Below, piece by piece: positions 50,208 through 58,817 of a stretch of 64,000 nt of DNA. Both the position numbers and the translations under genes were made by a program. The first letter of the stretch is position 1, and each line of letters starts with the position of its first letter. The notes beneath the pieces were generated by a model, which was given only the letters and a program-made list of their open reading frames with translations, was not told the DNA's origin and searched no databases. The stretch comes from Fontibacter flavus. GTDB lineage: Bacteria; Bacteroidota; Bacteroidia; Cytophagales; Cyclobacteriaceae. The stretch spans positions 1-64,000 of the forward strand of contig NZ_JBHLWI010000038.1 of assembly GCF_042432905.1 (NCBI RefSeq). The letters are read 5' to 3'.

Positions 50208-51503
50208 ATGCTGGCCTTTTTAGGATTGTTGACCATTGTATTGCTGCTTTTGTTGGTGATTACCAAAAAGGCTTCTCCTATAGTTGCCCTGATACTGATC
50301 CCCATATTTACAGGGATATTGGCAGGATTTCGTGGTGAACTGGCTGAAATGATTGGAGAGGGTTTGAAAAGTATAGCCCCAACAGGGATCATGTTTGTTT
50401 TTGCCATTTTATTTTTTGGTGTCTTGATGGATGCAGGGACTTTTAAGCCCATTATTTCCCGTTTGCTGAGATTTGCTGGGAATGACCCTGTAAAAATTGC
50501 AGTTGCTACGGCTGTATTGGCCATGTTGGTTCATTTAGACGGTTCTGGAGCGGTTACCTTTTTGGTGGTGATACCGGCCATGGTCCCTATTTATGACCAA
50601 ATGGGTATGAGAAGGATTACGCTGGCGAGTATTGTGGCATTATCGGCCGGAACGATGAATATTTTACCTTGGGGAGGTCCCACTATTAGGGCAGCTACAG
50701 CCCTGAATGTTCCTGTGACTGATTTGTTCAATCCCATTATTCTACCCGTTTTAGGGGGGTTAGTAGCAGTGATTTTGATTTCAGTATATTTTGGAAAAAA
50801 AGAGAAGATCTATCTAAAGCCCCAGACTTTAGTGGTTCAGGGTGAAGGTTCTTCAGGAGGAAAGGAACAGGAAGACCTGATGCGCCCAAAACTTTTTTAT
50901 GTGAATATCTTCTTGATTATTTCAGCCATTTTGGCTTTGATCGCCGGTTGGGCACCGCCTTATGTGATTTTTATGGTTGCCTTTGTCATCGCGATCAGCA
51001 TCAATTATCCCAAGGTGGAAGACCAGAAAAAAAGGATTGATGCCCATGCCAAAGAGGCCATGCTCATGGCTTCAATTCTGTTTGCTGCTGGTTGTTTTAC
51101 AGGGATACTCAAAGGGACTGGGATGATTGATGCCATGGCATTGACTGTGGAGCAGATTTTACCTGAACAGGTTGGCAGGCAACTACCGTTATTGACAGGT
51201 TTGGTTTCCATGCCCGCCAGTTTACTATTTGATCCTGATTCATTTTATTTTGGAATATTGCCACTGTTGGCATCTACCGCGGAAACATTTCAGGTTTCCG
51301 GTATTGAAGTGGGGCAGGCAGCTATTATGGGGCAGATGACCACTGGTTTTGCGGTTAGCCCCTTAACAGGTTCTACCTTTTTGTTGATTGGTCTTGCGGG
51401 AGTAGACTTGGGTGAGCATCAGATGAAAACCATTCCCTGGGCATTATTGGTAACCCTGATAATTTTGATTTTGTCGATTTTGACAGGAGTGATATCCATT
51501 TAA
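50208..51503 (+). CDS. CitMHS-family citrate-metal symporter
   Basis: A 431-residue membrane protein with about eleven helices. GVLMDAGTFKPIISRLLRF, VHLDGSGAVTFLVVIPAM and ATALNVPVTDLFNPI are typical of CitM/CitH proteins, which import citrate complexed to divalent metals together with protons. It heads an operon with two AtuA-type genes (11 nt, then a 4-nt overlap). A FecA-like TonB receptor is encoded downstream, so citrate or a similar organic acid may be the shared theme. Confidence 0.87.
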   Translation: MLAFLGLLTIVLLLLLVITKKASPIVALILIPIFTGILAGFRGELAEMIGEGLKSIAPTGIMFVFAILFFGVLMDAGTFKPIISRLLRFAGNDPVKIAVATAVLAMLVHLDGSGAVTFLVVIPAMVPIYDQMGMRRITLASIVALSAGTMNILPWGGPTIRAATALNVPVTDLFNPIILPVLGGLVAVILISVYFGKKEKIYLKPQTLVVQGEGSSGGKEQEDLMRPKLFYVNIFLIISAILALIAGWAPPYVIFMVAFVIAISINYPKVEDQKKRIDAHAKEAMLMASILFAAGCFTGILKGTGMIDAMALTVEQILPEQVGRQLPLLTGLVSMPASLLFDPDSFYFGILPLLASTAETFQVSGIEVGQAAIMGQMTTGFAVSPLTGSTFLLIGLAGVDLGEHQMKTIPWALLVTLIILILSILTGVISI

Positions 51504-51513
51504 CAGACAGGAA

Positions 51514-52836
51514 ATGAAAGCAAAGATAAGAATTGGATGTGGCGCAGGTTTTTCTGGTGATAGAATAGAACCTGCTCTGATATTGACCGACAGAGGTAAT
51601 TTGGATTATCTGGTGTTGGAATGCTTGGCAGAAAGGACAATTGCCTTAGCCCAGAAGAGGAAGCAACAGGATCCGGATATGGGTTATGATCCTTTATTGG
51701 AAAGGAGAATGGATGGACTTTTACCATTATTGGTGAAACATAAAACCCGTTTGATCACCAATATGGGGGCAGCCAATCCATTAGCAGCTGGCAAAAAAAT
51801 CCTGGAAATTGCACAAAAGAAAAATATTCAGATCAAGGTAGCTGTTGTGTTGGGAGACGATGTTTTTACTCAGCTTCAAGGAGATGAATTCAGTATGGAA
51901 GGAGATAAGCCGCTCAATAGCTATGGGAAACTGATTTCAGCCAATGCTTATTTAGGAATTGATGCGATTATCCCAGCATTGGAAACAGATGCACAGGTGA
52001 TCATCACGGGTAGGGTGGCAGATCCTTCTTTATTCCTTGCTCCAATGGTATATGAATTGGGATGGGATCGTCAAAATTTTGAATTGCTTGGGAAGGGGAC
52101 TGTTTTAGGGCATTTATTGGAATGTGCAGGACAAATTACAGGAGGGTATTTTGCAGATCCGGTTACCAAACCTGTGCAGGGCATGGAAAAACTGGGCCAT
52201 CCTTTTGTAGATGTGTTTCAGGATGGATCGGGAATCATCAGTAAAGTGGAAGGTACAGGAGGGCAAGTGAGTATCATGACAGCCAAGGAACAACTTTTAT
52301 ATGAGGTGATAGATCCCGGAAATTACATTACTCCTGATGTCAATGCGGATTTCAGTACAGTGGTATTTGAGCAAATGGGGATAGATAAAGTGAGAGTCAG
52401 TGGTGGTAATGGGATAAACCGACCGAAAAAGTTGAAAGTGAGTGTAGGGTACCATGCAGGTTATATGGGAGAAGGGGAGATATCCTACGCAGGAGCCCAT
52501 GCGAAGGAAAGAGCCATGCTGGCCGGAGAGATAATTGAGAAGAGGATAAAGCATTTGTTTGATGAATTCAGGGTCGATTATATAGGACTAAGTGCTCTTC
52601 ATGGTCTAGGTTTATCTGCAAGCAGTTCCCCTTATGAAATCAGGTTACGAGCAGTTGGTAAAACATTCGAAAAACACAAAGCTTCCTGGGTGGGAGAAGA
52701 GGTGGAAGCGCTCTATACCAATGGACCAGCCGGTGGTGGAGGGGCAAGGAAAAATGTTCAGGAAGTGGTTGGTGTAGTGTCTACATTGTTGGATAGGGAT
52801 GTAATACAGGCGGAAATCAAATTGTTTGGTTCATGA
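51514..52836 (+). CDS. AtuA-like protein (DUF1446)
   Basis: A 440-residue cytoplasmic protein of the acyclic terpene utilisation AtuA family. Conserved segments are IGCGAGFSGDRIEPAL at the N-terminus, ITNMGAANPLAAGKKI, GRVADPSLFLAP, and GGGGARKNVQEVVG near the end. In Pseudomonas atuA belongs to citronellol and geraniol catabolism, but the family is wider and its chemistry unknown. It overlaps its C-terminal partner gene in ATGA. With a CitMHS importer upstream the substrate may be a hydroxy-acid rather than a terpene (inference). Confidence 0.85.
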   Translation: MKAKIRIGCGAGFSGDRIEPALILTDRGNLDYLVLECLAERTIALAQKRKQQDPDMGYDPLLERRMDGLLPLLVKHKTRLITNMGAANPLAAGKKILEIAQKKNIQIKVAVVLGDDVFTQLQGDEFSMEGDKPLNSYGKLISANAYLGIDAIIPALETDAQVIITGRVADPSLFLAPMVYELGWDRQNFELLGKGTVLGHLLECAGQITGGYFADPVTKPVQGMEKLGHPFVDVFQDGSGIISKVEGTGGQVSIMTAKEQLLYEVIDPGNYITPDVNADFSTVVFEQMGIDKVRVSGGNGINRPKKLKVSVGYHAGYMGEGEISYAGAHAKERAMLAGEIIEKRIKHLFDEFRVDYIGLSALHGLGLSASSSPYEIRLRAVGKTFEKHKASWVGEEVEALYTNGPAGGGGARKNVQEVVGVVSTLLDRDVIQAEIKLFGS

Positions 52837-53144
52837 AAAAATTGGCACAAATCGCACATAGCAGAGCAGGGGATAAAGGAAACACCCTGATGCTTTCCCT
52901 GATTCCTTTTGAGGAAAAAGATTATCCTTTGCTGCTGCAAGAGGTAACCGCTGAGCGGGTAAAGAAACACTTGGGGTTTCAGGTCCAAGGAGAGGTGATC
53001 AGGTATGAACTCCCATTACTGAATGCACTGGTATTCACCTGTCAAGATGCCCTGACAAGTGGGGTGACCACTTCATTGGCTTTGGATGCACATGGGAAAT
53101 CTTTGAGTTATGCTTTATTGGAAATGGAAATTGATGCTGGCTAG
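52833..53144 (+). CDS. AtuA-like C-terminal domain protein
   Basis: A 103-residue protein beginning KKLAQIAHSRAGDKGNTLMLSLIPF, the signature of the small AtuA-like ferredoxin-fold domain. In many bacteria this domain is fused to the C-terminus of AtuA; here it is a separate gene overlapping AtuA by four bases, so the two products most likely form one complex. Confidence 0.85.
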   Translation: MKKLAQIAHSRAGDKGNTLMLSLIPFEEKDYPLLLQEVTAERVKKHLGFQVQGEVIRYELPLLNALVFTCQDALTSGVTTSLALDAHGKSLSYALLEMEIDAG

Positions 53145-53391
53145 CAATTATAAGCTTAATTTTTGGGGATTTCATCTTTTTAAATTTTGATAAAAAAATA
53201 GACAATGTTCAACTTGTTGAAAAACAGGTTGTTCATGAATTGAAAGTGGCTGATCTTTTTTCGTTACACTGCTAATTTACCTTTAATTTTACATTTTGTA
53301 AGCCCTCCAATACCCCGTTAAGAGACAGGATTTTTACCTTTTATAGTCGTCTGGGTCAAATCATTTATTTTTCTTATGAATCTCATTTAAA

Positions 53392-53422
53392 AATTTTATT
53401 TAGAAATATTCTAAATAAAATT
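53392..53422 (+). promoter_or_regulatory. Fur-box-like 31-bp palindrome
   Basis: AATTTTATTTAGAA, ATA, TTCTAAATAAAATT: perfect 14-bp arms. It lies about 90 nt upstream of the FecA-like gene. The TTTAGA/TCTAAA half-sites and AT-rich arms recall Fur-family operators. A second, weaker copy lies at 53457-53480. Assignment to Fur is inference. Confidence 0.5.
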
Positions 53423-53456
53423 GGTTCGGATCAGTTGGCAACCTAAGTTTGTGCCG

Positions 53457-53480
53457 TTAATTTAAACTAAGTCTAAATAA
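53457..53480 (+). promoter_or_regulatory. Second Fur-box-like dyad
   Basis: TTAATTTAAACT/AAGTCTAAATAA: ten of twelve pairs match. Its right arm GTCTAAATAA resembles that of the 53392 palindrome. It stands 17 nt before the receptor's ATG, where a bound repressor would block transcription. Confidence 0.45.
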
Positions 53481-53496
53481 GGATAATAAACGAAAT

Positions 53497-55926
53497 ATGA
53501 GATTAATTTCTTTAGTTTTTCTTCTGTTTGTCATCAGTTCAACAGGAACTGTTGCCCAAAAAAATATTCTGAAAGGTAACATCGTGGACGAAAATCAACA
53601 GCCTGTAATCGGTGCTTCAGTTTATCTGGAAGGTACGGTAAGAGGTGTTCAGAGTGATGTCAATGGCAATTATATTTTGAAAGATTTCCCTCATGGTGAT
53701 TATGTGTTGCGTGTCAGTATGCTGGGATACAAGGACGCTTCCTTTCCTTTCAGTATAGGTGATAAAGAGTCCAAAGAATTTAACCTGGTTCTGGGTGAGG
53801 AATTGATGCTGTTGGATGCATTTGAATTTTCTGTAAGCAGGGGGATTATGGGACAGGAGAAAATGCCGGAGGTTGATAATTTTAGGATCAATGCTGCCAG
53901 AAAGAATGAGGTGATCCGGGTAGGGGAAATCAATGCAAACCTTGCCATGAACAACAGCCGTCAGATTTTTGGACGTACACCTGGTATTTCCATATGGGAA
54001 AATGATGGCTCGGGCATACAGTTAGGGGTAGCATCGAGGGGACTAAGCCCTAACCGTTCCTGGGAGTTCAATGTCAGGATGAACGGGTATGATGTGACTC
54101 CTGATCCCATGGGCTACCCTGAAGCTTATTTCACTCCGCCAATGGAAGTGGTGGAGCAGATTGAAATTGTCAGAGGGGCTTCTTCTTTGCAATATGGCCC
54201 CCAGTTTGGAGGATTGATGAATTTTGTAATGAGAAAGCCTGATAAATCCAAAAAATTTACCTTTGAAAGTTTGAATACAGTGGGTAATAATGGTCTTTTC
54301 AGTACCTTTAATTATTTGGGCGGTACCGAAGGAAAGTGGAATTATACGGCTTATTATCAGAAAAGAGTGGGGAATGGTTGGAGAGAAAATGGTTACTTCA
54401 ATACAGACCATGCTCATGTGGAAGTGAATTATGCAGCGAGCAACCGTCTTAAATTAGGGGTTGAAATGACTTATATGACGACGGAAAGCCAGCAACCGGG
54501 AGGACTTACAGATGAACAGTTTAATAGGGACGCCAAACAAAGCACAAGGAGCAGAAACTGGTTCAGTACGCCTTGGTTTATCCCGGCAATTACCGCTGAA
54601 TATATCCTTTCGGATAACACCAAGCTGAGTTGGAAAACATTCGGAACTTTTGCAGAAAGGAATTCAGTGGGATTTGTAAGGCCAATTACACAGGAAGATG
54701 ATTTGGGCAACCGTCAATTGGACAGGGATTTTTATACCACATATGGCAGTGAATTGAGGATGATCACCAATTACAGCCTATTTGGGAAAGAACAGACTTT
54801 AGCCTCAGGTGTACGTTATTTCAATGGGTTTATAGACCGAAAGCAAAATGGACAAGGGAATTCAGGTACCCGAATGAATTTTGATTTGATTGAAGGAGGA
54901 GTGTACAATAGAGATCTGGATTTCAGCAATATCAATTATGCCGCATTTGCGGAAAATATTTTCAGGTTTTCAGATAAGTTTCTAGCCACAGCCGGCCTTA
55001 GATTGGAAAGTATCTATTCAAATATGGAAGGTAGATTCAATATTCAAAATGGACAAGAAGTTTTACTCAGTCCACAGACAAGGACCAGAAACTTCCTGCT
55101 CCTTGGTCTAGGCTCTGAATACCGCCTGACTTCCACTACTGAGTTTTATGCCAATTTCTCCCAGGCATACAGACCTGTTTTGATTTCAGACCTAACTCCT
55201 CCGGCCACGACAGATGTGATCGACGAAAACCTGAAGGATTCCAGAGGATATAATTTTGATTTTGGATACAGAGGTGCAATTGGATCTTATCTGAAGTTTG
55301 ACGTGAGTTACTTCTATCTTAATTATGCAGACAGAATCGGAACTATTGCACAGATGGGGCCTGGTGGTGATATCTTTCAATTCAGAACTAATCTTGGAAA
55401 TTCAGTCAGTCAGGGTTTTGAAGGCTATGTAGAGTTTGACCCCATTACTGCCTTCCTGAAAAGCTCTAGAATTGGCTATGTCCACATATTTGCTTCTTTG
55501 GCCTTGGTAGATGCCCGCTATGGTGATTTTGCGACTACAACAGTAAGCAATGGAGTCATCACTGAAGGGAATATCAAAGGCAACCGGGTAGAGAATGCCC
55601 CACGCAAAATCAACAGATACGGCCTTACTTACCAGTATAAAAACTTCTCTGCCACCTGGCAGTTGAGTGATATCGGTGAAGCATATGCGGATGCCTCTAA
55701 TACCGTTGAACCAAATGCAGCCGCTACAGTGGGGTTGATTCCAGCCTACCAGGTGCAGGACCTGTCAGGCAGCGCCACATTTGCCCAAAGGTACATCTTA
55801 AAAGCCGGTATCAATAACCTGACCAATGAAATGTATTTTACACGCAGAGCAGGAGGTTATCCAGGTCCTGGGATCATGCCGGCAGATGGTAGAACCTTCT
55901 ATTTAACCGTAGGATTGAAGCTGTAA
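53497..55926 (+). CDS. FecA-like TonB-dependent receptor
   Basis: An 809-residue outer-membrane receptor. Signal peptide about 1-20; carboxypeptidase-like regulatory domain (about 24-100, with GNIVDENQQPVIGASVYLEGT); plug (about 130-245, with GRTPGISIWENDGSGIQLGVASRG and VEIVRGASSLQYGPQFGGLMNFV); then a 22-strand barrel ending in YLTVGLKL. The plug is closest to ferric dicitrate receptors. It should take up ferric citrate or another siderophore using TonB energy. Two Fur-box-like dyads precede it. A CitMHS symporter operon lies upstream. Confidence 0.9.
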   Translation: MRLISLVFLLFVISSTGTVAQKNILKGNIVDENQQPVIGASVYLEGTVRGVQSDVNGNYILKDFPHGDYVLRVSMLGYKDASFPFSIGDKESKEFNLVLGEELMLLDAFEFSVSRGIMGQEKMPEVDNFRINAARKNEVIRVGEINANLAMNNSRQIFGRTPGISIWENDGSGIQLGVASRGLSPNRSWEFNVRMNGYDVTPDPMGYPEAYFTPPMEVVEQIEIVRGASSLQYGPQFGGLMNFVMRKPDKSKKFTFESLNTVGNNGLFSTFNYLGGTEGKWNYTAYYQKRVGNGWRENGYFNTDHAHVEVNYAASNRLKLGVEMTYMTTESQQPGGLTDEQFNRDAKQSTRSRNWFSTPWFIPAITAEYILSDNTKLSWKTFGTFAERNSVGFVRPITQEDDLGNRQLDRDFYTTYGSELRMITNYSLFGKEQTLASGVRYFNGFIDRKQNGQGNSGTRMNFDLIEGGVYNRDLDFSNINYAAFAENIFRFSDKFLATAGLRLESIYSNMEGRFNIQNGQEVLLSPQTRTRNFLLLGLGSEYRLTSTTEFYANFSQAYRPVLISDLTPPATTDVIDENLKDSRGYNFDFGYRGAIGSYLKFDVSYFYLNYADRIGTIAQMGPGGDIFQFRTNLGNSVSQGFEGYVEFDPITAFLKSSRIGYVHIFASLALVDARYGDFATTTVSNGVITEGNIKGNRVENAPRKINRYGLTYQYKNFSATWQLSDIGEAYADASNTVEPNAAATVGLIPAYQVQDLSGSATFAQRYILKAGINNLTNEMYFTRRAGGYPGPGIMPADGRTFYLTVGLKL

Positions 55927-56021
55927 AGCAGGGCTCGGTTTACCCAAATGGCCATGGTCATGTGCATGACTTTCGATAAAAAAAATGTGTAAAAAATAAC
56001 GGATAATATGTGGTTAAATTC

Positions 56022-56052
56022 TTGTTTTTGAATACATTAAGTTGTATATTTG
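56022..56052 (+). promoter_or_regulatory. Promoter, TTG-N20-TATATTTG
   Basis: TTG at 56022-56024 and TATATTTG at 56045-56052 are separated by 20 nt, a full match to the Bacteroidetes housekeeping promoter. No protein gene follows; the transcript would be the RNA at 56056-56359. Confidence 0.65.
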
Positions 56053-56055
56053 ATT

Positions 56056-56359
56056 ATATCAAGTGAGAGATAAAAGGTCGGATGTAAAAGTCCGGACTAG
56101 GGTTGAAAAACTGTAATGGAAGTGTGAAGGGGCTGGAAACCTTGAGTGGAAAGTCTGAGAAGGGTAATACCGCAGAAGCATTGAAATTAAGCTCTGGAAT
56201 TGAAAAGTTTGAAGGGTGAAGTTTAGAAAATCTAAGGTCATGAACCTGGGTAACTGGGGGAAAAGCCATAATAACTGTAGCTTGGCGTGGTTTGAGGGTT
56301 AAGGCTTTCAAGTCATGAAGCGGGAATCAATCGAATAGGTTGTTCCCGCTTTTGTTTTT
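56056..56359 (+). ncRNA. Candidate structured noncoding RNA, family unknown
   Basis: About 300 nt between a consensus promoter and an intrinsic terminator, strongly purine-rich on the plus strand and with frequent UGA, so not coding in that direction. Short helices can be drawn: GUCGGA/UCC-G-GAC (56078-56097), AAGG/CCUU (about 56128-56143), UUAGA/UCUAA (56222-56234), GGU/ACC, and GCCA/UGGC (about 56265-56285). The last helix is the terminator stem. It does not show RNase P, tmRNA, 6S, SRP or group II intron domain V landmarks. A regulatory RNA or the remnant of a retroelement are the main options. Confidence 0.55.
56318..56359 (+). terminator. Intrinsic terminator of the candidate RNA
   Basis: AAGCGGGAA (56318-56326) pairs with TTCCCGCTT (56343-56351). 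After a bulged T an inner CAATC/GGTTG helix closes the loop GAATA. TTTTGTTTTT follows. Confidence 0.88.
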
Positions 56360-56431
56360 AAACGGTGTCATCTAGTTTTCATTCTTATTAGGCTACGTTT
56401 GTTTGTTATTCATCATTTCAATTTTTGACAA

Positions 56432-56462
56432 AAAAAAGAGGCCTCTTGACGACCTCTTTTTT
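56432..56462. terminator. Bidirectional terminator
   Basis: AAAAAAGAGG (56432-56441) pairs with CCTCTTTTTT (56453-56462). It ends the Gfo/Idh/MocA gene (stop at 56479) on the minus strand and could back up the RNA terminator on the plus strand. Confidence 0.85.
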
Positions 56463-56478
56463 GGGTTTGTTTTGGGTG

Positions 56479-58098
56479 TTAAACAACTTCATTATTGAGT
56501 AATATGGCATCCAGATCCTCTCCTGGTAAGGAAATGATTACTTCTTTTTCTTCATCCCACTCTATTTTTCTCCCGAGTTTGTAGGACAGACCACCCATAT
56601 GAGCCGTAATGGCTTCTTCAAAACCTTCTTGGATGCCACAACTTGGCTCTCCACCATTTCGGACACAGCTTAACCATTCGCGTATATGTAGGAAGGTGGA
56701 ATCTACCCTTTTCCCATCTCTATAGGTCCAAAGCAAACCTTTGTTGGCAAAATATTTGGCTGTGGCAGAAGTAACCGCATCCACACCATTAGCACTCGGG
56801 TCATATTGGTAAATCGGTACACTTGGATCAATTCTGCCTTCTGCTATAAGGTCTTTATATTTAGTAGATCTTGGATCTGCATAAATGGTTAGGACATTTC
56901 CCAGTTCCATGGAGGCATCATGTCCCATCAACACCGTTCCTCTTTCAAATTGATTGCCCAAGGTAGCACTGTAGACAAGGGTCATTCCTTTTTCTTTTCC
57001 AGCTTCCTGACTGGTGCCTGTGCTGAAATCAGGGAAATCCATATTGATCTGCATGACATCGGGAACATTTCTGCCATCTCTATGGGTATAGATTCCTCCT
57101 GATGCTGTTACATATTTCGGGATTCCCATCTTCAATACGCAGTTGATCCGGTCGTAATCGTGGGTCAAAAGATCACCTGAAAGTCCGGAACCATATGCCC
57201 ACCATTTTCTCCACCTGAAGAAATGCTCGGCATTGAAGGGAATCTGTGGGGCTGTGCCCAAAAAAGCATTCCAATCTATGGTTTCAGGTGAAGCTTCAGG
57301 ATGGATTTCATATTGCCATGCGCCATTGTCATCATTTCTGTTGGTAGTGGTCATCACGAGAGAAATATGCCCCAAGGTATTTTTCGCTATGGCATCTTGG
57401 GCGGTCAGGAAACTCAATGTTTGACGGTGTTGGTGGCCAACAGCAAACACAATTCCTGGATTTTTCCGTACTGCGTCTCTCAGTTGGTACGTTTCTTCTA
57501 TCGTATGGGTCATAGGTTTTTCCACATAGACATGCACCCCGGCTTCTATGGCTGCAATGGCCATGGGGGCGTGCCAATGGTCCGGGGTAGCAATGATTAT
57601 CGCATCTACCTCTCCACTGTTGATCAGTTCTGTGTAACTGCCGTAGCGTTTGCAGGTATTTCCGTTGCTGTTAAAAGAGCGCAGTGCTTTTTCAGCTCTT
57701 ACGTCAAAAATATCGCAGATGGCGGTCAGTTTGACGTTCAGGTTTTCCTGGGCCTTAAAATCTTCCAGTCTTTTGTCATTAGGATTGGCAATGGATGATT
57801 GGACCATTTCTTCCAGCCATTCATTAGTAGCGAATCCCAAAGAACGCATGAGTTGTTCACCTCTGATCCCAAATCCTATGATTCCTACACGCAAAGGTTC
57901 ACCGCTCATAGGGCCGGTAGCCGGTGGTGGGCTAGCATTGATGTTTAATTTTTCAAGGAGGAAATCCCTTTCCAGTTTGGTTTTTTTGGTATTGGTCAAA
58001 CCTGCTGTCCATACCGCACCTATCAGAGGCAAGCCTCCCAGTGACTTCAAAATATCTCGCCTGGAGAATTTTTGAAACAGATTTTTATCATTTGACAT
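56479..58098 (-). CDS. Tat-exported Gfo/Idh/MocA-family oxidoreductase
   Basis: A 539-residue protein. The N-terminus has a twin-arginine signal (FSRRDILKSLGGLPLIGAVWTAG). The Rossmann domain has LRVGIIGFGIRGEQL and VDAIIIATPDHWHAPMAIAAIEAGVHVYVEKPMTHT with the usual Lys. The C-terminal domain contains WRKWWAYGSGLSGDLLTHDYDRINCV. Such proteins oxidise or rearrange sugars with tightly bound NAD; export with folded cofactor explains the Tat signal. It is 12 nt downstream of a DoxX gene, in one unit, and ends at the hairpin 56432-56462. Confidence 0.87.
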   Translation of the reverse strand: MSNDKNLFQKFSRRDILKSLGGLPLIGAVWTAGLTNTKKTKLERDFLLEKLNINASPPPATGPMSGEPLRVGIIGFGIRGEQLMRSLGFATNEWLEEMVQSSIANPNDKRLEDFKAQENLNVKLTAICDIFDVRAEKALRSFNSNGNTCKRYGSYTELINSGEVDAIIIATPDHWHAPMAIAAIEAGVHVYVEKPMTHTIEETYQLRDAVRKNPGIVFAVGHQHRQTLSFLTAQDAIAKNTLGHISLVMTTTNRNDDNGAWQYEIHPEASPETIDWNAFLGTAPQIPFNAEHFFRWRKWWAYGSGLSGDLLTHDYDRINCVLKMGIPKYVTASGGIYTHRDGRNVPDVMQINMDFPDFSTGTSQEAGKEKGMTLVYSATLGNQFERGTVLMGHDASMELGNVLTIYADPRSTKYKDLIAEGRIDPSVPIYQYDPSANGVDAVTSATAKYFANKGLLWTYRDGKRVDSTFLHIREWLSCVRNGGEPSCGIQEGFEEAITAHMGGLSYKLGRKIEWDEEKEVIISLPGEDLDAILLNNEVV

Positions 58099-58110
58099 TG
58101 TTTGTTCGGT

Positions 58111-58599
58111 TTAGGAGTGAGCAGTTTTGATTTCTTTTTTGTGGAATAACCTTTCCAGTCCAAAAAGGGTAGAGGTGGGAAACAGGAATATTACAAAAAG
58201 GGCTGCAGCCTCTATGAGGTTTTTATTGATCAACCAATAGCTGCCTTCCGTCGCTCCTTGGGGATAGCCGGGGAAAGGCGGATGGGCTAAAAAATAGAGC
58301 AATAAGAGTCCAATTCCGATGATGCTGGCCAATTTGGTCTTGTAGCCTAAGATTAGGAGAATACCCACCAATAGGAGCGCTCCGATATTTAGCGTATCGG
58401 TGATGGATATCATCGATTCGCTGGCCATCCATCTGAAGAAGGATTCTAAATATGTGGCGCTCATGAGATAACCTTTGGCAGTCCATGCAGGGCTGTATAA
58501 TTTGATGACACCTTCATACAAAAAGTGCCATCCGATCAATAGGCGGAGTAAAACCAATGCACTGCTCTGTGCAGTGGAGTATTTGAGAGTCTGATCCAT
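58111..58599 (-). CDS. DoxX-family membrane protein
   Basis: A 162-residue protein with four helices. VLLRLLIGWHFLYEGVIKLYSPAWTAKGYL at the first helix and the later LVGILLILGYKTKLASIIGIGLLLLYFLAHPPFP are typical of DoxX. The family was first tied to the terminal quinol oxidase of Acidianus and the thiosulfate:quinone oxidoreductase, but bacterial members mostly have unknown roles. It is the first gene of a pair with the Tat-exported oxidoreductase, perhaps linking it to the quinone pool (inference). Confidence 0.85.
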   Translation of the reverse strand: MDQTLKYSTAQSSALVLLRLLIGWHFLYEGVIKLYSPAWTAKGYLMSATYLESFFRWMASESMISITDTLNIGALLLVGILLILGYKTKLASIIGIGLLLLYFLAHPPFPGYPQGATEGSYWLINKNLIEAAALFVIFLFPTSTLFGLERLFHKKEIKTAHS

Positions 58600-58817
58600 A
58601 GTCTGTTGTTTTTTTGGATTAGCGATATTACTCGCAAAAACCTGAAAAAAACATGACGCTAATCAGTAAATTGTTTGATATTAATCCTTTTTGAAAAATT
58701 TACTCCTAAAAAATCTATTATAGTCAAAATTTATTAGCGAAAAACTGAATTTTCGATATTTGGTTTGGTAAATCGGTATAGAAAATGGGGTTTGAAGAAA
58801 TTTTCTTGTACAGCTTT

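Noticed and set aside
56054..56311. Minus-strand 85-codon and 60-codon frames over the candidate RNA
   Set aside because: They are open because the plus strand is rich in purines, and their sequence is low in complexity (Phe, Ser, Pro). The promoter and terminator point to the plus strand.
56056..56359. RNase P RNA, tmRNA or group II intron
   Set aside because: GAAAGUC occurs, but the surrounding RNase P core is absent; there is no tmRNA acceptor end, and no domain V or reverse transcriptase gene.
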